NCBI GenBank assembly: GCA_026545225.1 | Contig: CM048849.1 | Span: 30,142,336 to 30,206,335, forward strand | DNA from: Cornus controversa | Taxonomy: Eukaryota > Streptophyta > Magnoliopsida > Cornales > Cornaceae | Direction of reading: 5' to 3' | Length of the DNA: 64,000 bases | Part shown: positions 58,751-64,000 of the stretch, in pieces | Numbering within the stretch: position 1 is the stretch's first letter | Layout: each line of letters starts with the position of its first letter | Position numbers and translations under genes: made by a program | The notes under the pieces: generated by a model | The model's database searches: none | What the model was told of the DNA's origin: nothing | The model's input: only the letters and a program-made list of their open reading frames with translations

Positions 58751-61180
58751 GTGTTTGAGTTTCTGCATTCCATAATGGCGGACTATTGCGAGTGCCAAGA
58801 TCTTAAGTCCATTATGACGGAGTCCGAGGTGGAGGAGCTGGCTGCTTTATATTTTCTTCCAGAGGGGGTCATGGCTAGGCTCCCCTGCCCGGGAAGAGGG
58901 CTTACTCCATTTGCCTGGGAGAAACATGCTTCTATGAAGGTCATTTTATTTCAGGCCTTCGATTCCCTATCTCAGACTTTGCCCAGGATCTGCACCAGGC
59001 AATTAACCTCTGCCCTTCTCAACTTACGCCCAATTCTTGGCGTATTCTCATGGCAACCTTAGTTCTTTAGAAGTCTTCTAATCTTACCCCTCAACCAACT
59101 ATTAATGAGTTTCTCTCCTGTTATACCTATGGGTGGCAATTTCCTCTGTCCTGACGGGTTTCTTCCCCATTCCTCCCCTAATGGAAGGGATTTGGTCCGC
59201 CCCTAATCGGAGTAGGGGCGGGTATGGTTTTTTTAAGAAAACCCGCCTAGTACCCGCCCTGCCCCGATTACACACACACACACACACACACAGATATATA
59301 TATATATATATAGTGATATAATTTTATGAAGTGTGCCATTTCTTTTATTATTATATTACTTATATAAATATAGTATACTAGATATATGGCACCACTAGGT
59401 TACCTTATTCTGCTCTATTCCTCTCTTTATCTTATGGCTAAAAGAGAACTATCTCTATCTTGTGTACATAATAGATCTATAACAAAAAAAAATCTTGAAG
59501 ACCTTTCTATCTCCATCTACATATGTATGTATGTTTGTGTCCTTTTCTTTAGTCTTATATATTGAGGTTTTGACTGTAGGAGTGTTGTATCATCGTTTGG
59601 GTACATTTAGCCCAAATATCGAATTCAAAGCAAATAAAGCAAAGGATTTTAAGGAATTTGTTATCATCTCTTTCTCTAACTGAGGCGGTGGTAGTATGTT
59701 TACCACAAACCCGTTAGGGTTCTTAATGGGAGATGGATTTAGTATTTCTTTGATGGGGCAGGGTAGGGTTTTGGCATACTCGCCCCATACCTGCCCCGTT
59801 GCCATCCTAAGTTATACCCTTCTGAAGAGCAAGGACTAGCATCATATACAAGGCCGGGCTCGTAGCGCAAGGAGCCTGCCTAAAGGAGTGGTGGTTCTTG
59901 ACAATAGTCAAAGGATAAAGAATTGGAAAGAATGCTTCTTTTTTGTCTCGGGAAACTAGGAGCTTCCCCCTTTCTGCATCCCTCGTACCTGGACTGTCGA
60001 GAATACAACTGGTGAGCTTCTCCTACTTTCTTTACCCATGCTATTTCCACCATTTCCTGACTGCGCCTTACACAGATTTATTTTCATGTTCCAGTTGCTA
60101 GAGTCGAATCGATGGTGAGCCATGAAGAAGAAGATAGATTGGACATCGTCTATGAGCTCCAGATGAGAGAAGCGATGGTCTTAACCTCTAACGCGAGGCT
60201 GAGTACGTTGGGCTATCCCGCTAGTGTGCTTGGAAATAGGCGAGGTACACCCTAACACTTTTATCTTCCTTCCTTTTTCATTTAACAAGTCATGTAACAC
60301 AGTTTTGTGCTCAAACTCACAGGCTCGCGGAGGAGGCCAGATAGAGATATTCTCACATTGGCGAAGGGAAAGGGTGCTGAGTCGTCCTCCTCCCCCTCCG
60401 CTCAGAAAAAGCCACACATCCCATGATTATCAGGAGTACCGATCCACCTATAGGTGGGGACTTGTCTTCCCCTCCTTCCATTGGTACTCCCTCCTTTCTG
60501 TAGCTATGAGCACTCCAATTCTGGTCCCCTGTCCATTTGGGGTGCATCCTACTCAGCTATTTGCAGGCTATTTTCTGCCGAACCTAACCACATTCGAGGT
60601 ACCGACAACGCAACTATTTGGCGGTGGTAGCTCACACGTATCTTTTTCTCCTGCTACCAGTCACACCGGGCTGCTAACCCCGGCTGCTAGCCACACTGGA
60701 TCGCTACTGTCTGATACAGCTTTTGCTGTAAAAAGATCCGAGGAGTTTGTTCTTCCAGGCGATCTTGAGAAAGTGAATGCCATTGACTCTTCTTACTCTG
60801 CTGGGTATCTGCTGGCCAACATGGCTAAGGTACATCCCTACTCCTCTTATTATATTGGAGTGAAATTCTCCCTTTCCTTCTTTTTCATTTTTTTAACTGC
60901 GTATTCCTTCTCGTGTGCCAAATAGGGCTAGACTATTGCCCATAGTCTTTCCAATCGCCTCTTGTGGACGGAGGAGGAATTAGAGAAGCAGAGAACCACA
61001 TTTGCCACGGAACATGCTTCCTTCATCAGTGAGTGCGCTACCTTCAACTCAGAGCTTGAGACCCTTCGTGTTTCCCACGTTTCACGCGACGAGGAGATAG
61101 ACACCCTTAACTCTCAGCTCAATCATAAATGGGAGGATTTTAAGGATTCGCTTAATTTTGAGAAGGCCCTCAATTAGTCG
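58751..61180 (+). pseudogene. Tat-element extra ORF (gypsy-type 'transposase-28'-like), split by a hAT element
   Basis: Forward-strand pieces match the plant family annotated as 'putative gypsy type transposon': EVEELAALYFLPEGVMARLP with CPGRG (about 58826-58900), then FVSGN-type remains near 59940, a Pro/Ser-rich middle (60224-60925), and a coiled-coil end ELEKQRTTFATEHASFISEC with LETLRVSHVSRDEEI (60962-61177). Tat-lineage elements are known to carry such extra ORFs, some antisense to gag-pol. Here it is opposite to the pol fossil at 61900-64000. A hAT element (59128-59810) is inserted in it. Broken in several places besides. Confidence 0.65.
59128..59810. mobile_element. Non-autonomous hAT element (683 bp)
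   Basis: Flanked by the exact 8-bp duplication GTTATACC (59120-59127 and 59811-59818), as for hAT elements. Terminal inverted repeats are imperfect: TATGGGTGGCAAT on the left, TTAGGATGGCAAC read inward from the right. Subterminal regions are rich in CCCGCCC/GGGGCGGG, typical of plant hAT MITEs. It contains (CA)n then (TA)n at 59271-59312 and no transposase. Confidence 0.9.
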
Positions 61181-61474
61181 TATATCGACAGGTTTAAGTA
61201 CTTTTGTGAGGTGGCACAGGATCAATGGCCTAATATAAACTTCTCTGGCTTACAACTTGGAGACCCTAATGCCTGATTTGGTGTCTTTTCTTTTAGTACC
61301 ATGTAATACTCCTCCTTTGTGGAGGCTCCTTGTATCTTTCTGTTTTAATCAATGAGGAACCGTCTATTGAAATATTGTTTGCTTTGTGGATATAATTTTT
61401 GCGGCACAAGGGTTTATGTCGTGCTGTTAGATAAGTCCACATACAATCTTGGGATTTAACCCATTTTATCGTCA

Positions 61475-61803
61475 AAGGCCTTCCGTGGAGGTGTGTCACC
61501 GTAAGGCTTTGTCCTCGCAGGGTTGTGATTTTCTCGGGATTAATCCATCCCACCTTTTTCTTCAAAGGCCCTCCGTAAAGGTGTGTTCCCATAGGGCTTT
61601 GTCCCCGTAGGGTTATGATTTTTTCAGGATTAATCTATCCTGCCTTTTTCTTCAAAGACCCTCCGTAGAGGTGTGTCCCCGTAGGGCTTTGTCCCCGTAG
61701 GGTTGTGATTTTCTCAAGATTAATCCATCCTGCCTTTTTCTTCGAAGGCCCTCCATGGAGGTGTGTCTCCGTCAGGCTTTGCCCCGTAGGGTTTTGCATT
61801 TTG
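61475..61803. repeat. Minisatellite with 90-bp period
   Basis: Three and two-thirds copies starting at 61475, 61563, 61653 and 61743, each with CAAAGGCCCTCCGTAGAGGT, TAGGGCTTTGTCCCCGTAGG and GATTAATCCATCCTGCC. Two spacings are exactly 90 bp. It lies between the antisense ORF and the pol fossil. Open frames across it are a product of the repeat. Confidence 0.92.
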
Positions 61804-61899
61804 AATATAACAGCAGCTCTTGGAAAGAACAACACTTTTATTGACGTTCTATAATAATATTTTATTCAAGAAAAAAGGGAACTGGGCTTGTAACAGGAA

Positions 61900-64000
61900 C
61901 CCTATTTCGAGGCTTGGCAATAAAGCTAACCTCTAAAATAACACTTGCTAAAAGTAGATGCAAGCTAAAAAGTAAAAAATGATGGGACGCAAAACTAATA
62001 AATAACAAGTCATTAAAAATGAGACTTCATAGATAGGACTTCCTCAAATGCTCGGCGTTCCATGGATGGGCCAACTATTTTCCTTCTAAGGTTTCCAGCT
62101 AATACGTGCCTCATCTTTGAGTTTCCAGCCAATACGTGCTGCGTAAGACTATATCACCAGGCTGAAAACTTCTCTGCTTGACCCTGGTGTTGTAGTACAA
62201 GGACATAGCCTGCTGATACGCCGCCATTCGTACTTACACTTGCTCCTTTTTCTCGTCAATGAAGTCAACATTGGCTCTTAGTTCCTCCTCATTATGAACG
62301 GGGTCATAATGCCTGGCTCGATGACTTTCCACCGCCCCTATTTCAACGGGAAGAACTGTTTTGCTTCTAAAAGTTAAGAAGTAGGGCGTCTCCCTTGTGG
62401 GGACTTTGGCAGTGGTCATGTAAGCCCATAAGACGCTTAATAGAAGTTCTAGCCATAATCCCTTGGAGTCATCCAGGCGCTTCTTGATCACTTTAAATAT
62501 TGTCCTGTTGGCCACTTCAGCCTGCCTATTGGCCTACGGGTGGCCTGGTGAGGAATAACGGTGGTTTATGCCATACTCGACACAGAAATTTTGGAAATTT
62601 TGGCCTTCAAACTGCTTTGCATTATCTATGATAATGGCCCTTGGAATACCAAACCTGCATATGATTAATTTTCACATGAAATTGATGACATTTTTTTCTC
62701 TAATTATAGCTAAGGGCTCGGCTTGTACCCATTTTATGAAGTAGTCAATTGCTACAATTGCAAATTTTGTTTGCCCCTTTCCCATGGGTAATAGGCCGAC
62801 GAAATCCATTCCCCACTGGGCAAAAGGCCACGGGACCATTATCAGGGTCAACTCTTCCGGAGGCTGCCTCAGGATGTTGGCGAAACGCTGTCACTTTTCA
62901 CACCTCTTGACAAATTCCATTGCATCCTGCTACATAGAGGGCCAATGGTATCCTTCCCTGATGGCCTTATGAGCCAAGGACCTACCCCCCGCAAGGTTTC
63001 CGCATTCCCCTTCATGGATTTCCTTCATGACATGCCGAGCTTCTTTCATCGATATGCATCGTAGGTATAGCAAGGAGACTCCTCTTTTGTAGAGCATTCC
63101 GTCGATCAGGGTATACCTAGACGCTCTTATCCTTGTTCTATGTGCCTCTGACTTGTCGGATGGTAGCTCACCATCTCTTATATATCTAACAATCGGATCT
63201 GCCCATTCCATTCCCTGGGCTACTTGGTTCACCTAACACGGTGTCACTTCTGTTATACTCGGGTGGTCCATGCGTTCTACAAGCACCCCCCTTGGACTGC
63301 CTCCTGTGCTGTAGCCAATCGAGCAAGAGCATCTGCATTAGAAATTTCACTGCGAGGGACCCGCGTGATTAAAAATTTTTGGAAGTGGGTAGCTAGCTCT
63401 TGTACTTTTTGTAAGTAAGATTTCATCTTTGTTCCCTTGGCTTCGTATTCTGCACCGACTTGTCGGGCAACCAGCTGGGAGTCAGTATAAGCTTTTAGTT
63501 ACTGTATCTTAAGAACACTAGCTAGTTTTAACCCTAGAATCAAGGCTTCCTACTCAGCCTCATTGTTTGTTGCCTTGAATCTGAATTGCAGGGTATACTT
63601 GAACGTTTCCCCTGCCGAAGACCTGATCAATATTCCTGCATCGCTAGTTTGTGTGTTCGATGACCCATCCACAAATAATTGCCATGTGCAATCTGGGTCC
63701 ATTAGGTCCTCCTTATTCCATTGGACTGGGCTCTCCACCTCTTCCTGTTGAACCTGCTCTCTTCTTGGGGGGTATGTAAATTCAGCTATAAAATCTGCCA
63801 GCACTTGACCTTTGATAGCTGACCTTGGCTTATACTGGATGTCAAATTCTCCTAGTTCTATAGACCACTTTACAAGTCGTCTAGAGGTTTTGGGCTTGAG
63901 GAGGAATTGCCGGAGCGTTTGATCAGTTAGAACCACAATAGTGTGCGCTTGGAACTATGGCCTAAGTTTCCTGATCATCGTAATCAAGGCGAATGCCAAT
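61900..64000 (-). pseudogene. Tat-like Ty3 pol fossil, reverse strand, running out of the window
   Basis: Reverse strand, from right to left: end of the first RNase H (QFLLKPKTSRRLVKWSIEL, VLADFIAEF, 63700-63936), second archaeal-type RNase H (WQLFVDGSSNTQTSDAGILI, RFKATNNEAE, 63550-63700), integrase zinc-binding region (KEIHEGECGNLAGGRSLAHK, 62930-63232), integrase core remains (62550-62900) and C-terminal part (RETPYFLTFRSKTVLPVEIG, 62234-62515). The double RNase H is a hallmark of the Tat lineage. Reverse transcriptase and gag should lie to the right of the window. Broken in several places. Confidence 0.88.

Noticed and set aside
61293-61835. Reverse-strand frames with repeated THLHGGPLKKKAGWIN
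   Set aside because: Produced by a 90-bp tandem repeat whose length is a multiple of three.
1-64000. tRNA, rRNA or organelle insertions
   Set aside because: Read for tRNA-like ends and rRNA motifs; only primer-site matches of LTR elements were found. A short tRNA could have been missed by eye.

Overview
This is AT-rich nuclear DNA from a flowering plant, almost certainly a eudicot. The signs are a full-length LRR-XII receptor kinase with the family's conserved intron, chromovirus, Tat-like, Athila-like and copia LTR retrotransposons, CACTA transposons with CTACCACGGGCT-type subterminal repeats, and a small hAT element. I could not identify the genus. No organellar, bacterial or RNA genes were seen. 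Only one host gene stands in its own right; nearly everything else is nested transposon sequence, mostly old and broken.

Layout. 1-3042: ends of two CACTA elements. The inner one carries intron-containing pieces of two host genes, a pirin (1131-1791) and a family-3 aldehyde dehydrogenase (2321-2425). 3043-7595: scraps of Ty3 LTRs with minisatellites, then a reverse-strand copia fragment with one LTR. 7712-29130: one long Ty3 element without a recognisable polymerase, bounded by the target duplication TTGAC. It is split by a complete copia-like element (12859-19775, duplication GTAAT) and by a complete CACTA element (20365-26002, duplication TAT) carrying a spliced piece of a DUF760 gene. 29131-30862: upstream region of the receptor gene, with repeated blocks. 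30863-34283: LRR receptor kinase of the non-RD class, two exons, with one apparent base missing in an A-run just before the membrane segment.

34679-40620: reverse-strand chromovirus with one LTR, chromodomain, integrase and protease pieces. 40630-44310: a forward LTR remnant, a minisatellite and reverse-strand Ty3 gag. The LTR of that last element (44311-52539) is split by an Athila-like element (44598-52142, duplication GAATT, tRNA-Asp primer site). 52540-56200: LTR remnants and a forward Tat-like RNase H/integrase fragment, itself split by an LTR insertion. 57935-64000: probably the 3' half of a reverse-strand Tat-like element whose extra ORF runs antisense; that ORF is split by a 683-bp hAT element (59128-59810, duplication GTTATACC).

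How it works together: the window is a record of successive insertions around one probable immune receptor gene. The points most worth following are the three host gene pieces inside CACTA elements, the occurrence of one plant-specific 'transposon protein' ORF family in two unrelated polymerase-less LTR elements, and the state of the receptor kinase reading frame. All family names come from recognising protein motifs by eye; no database search was run.
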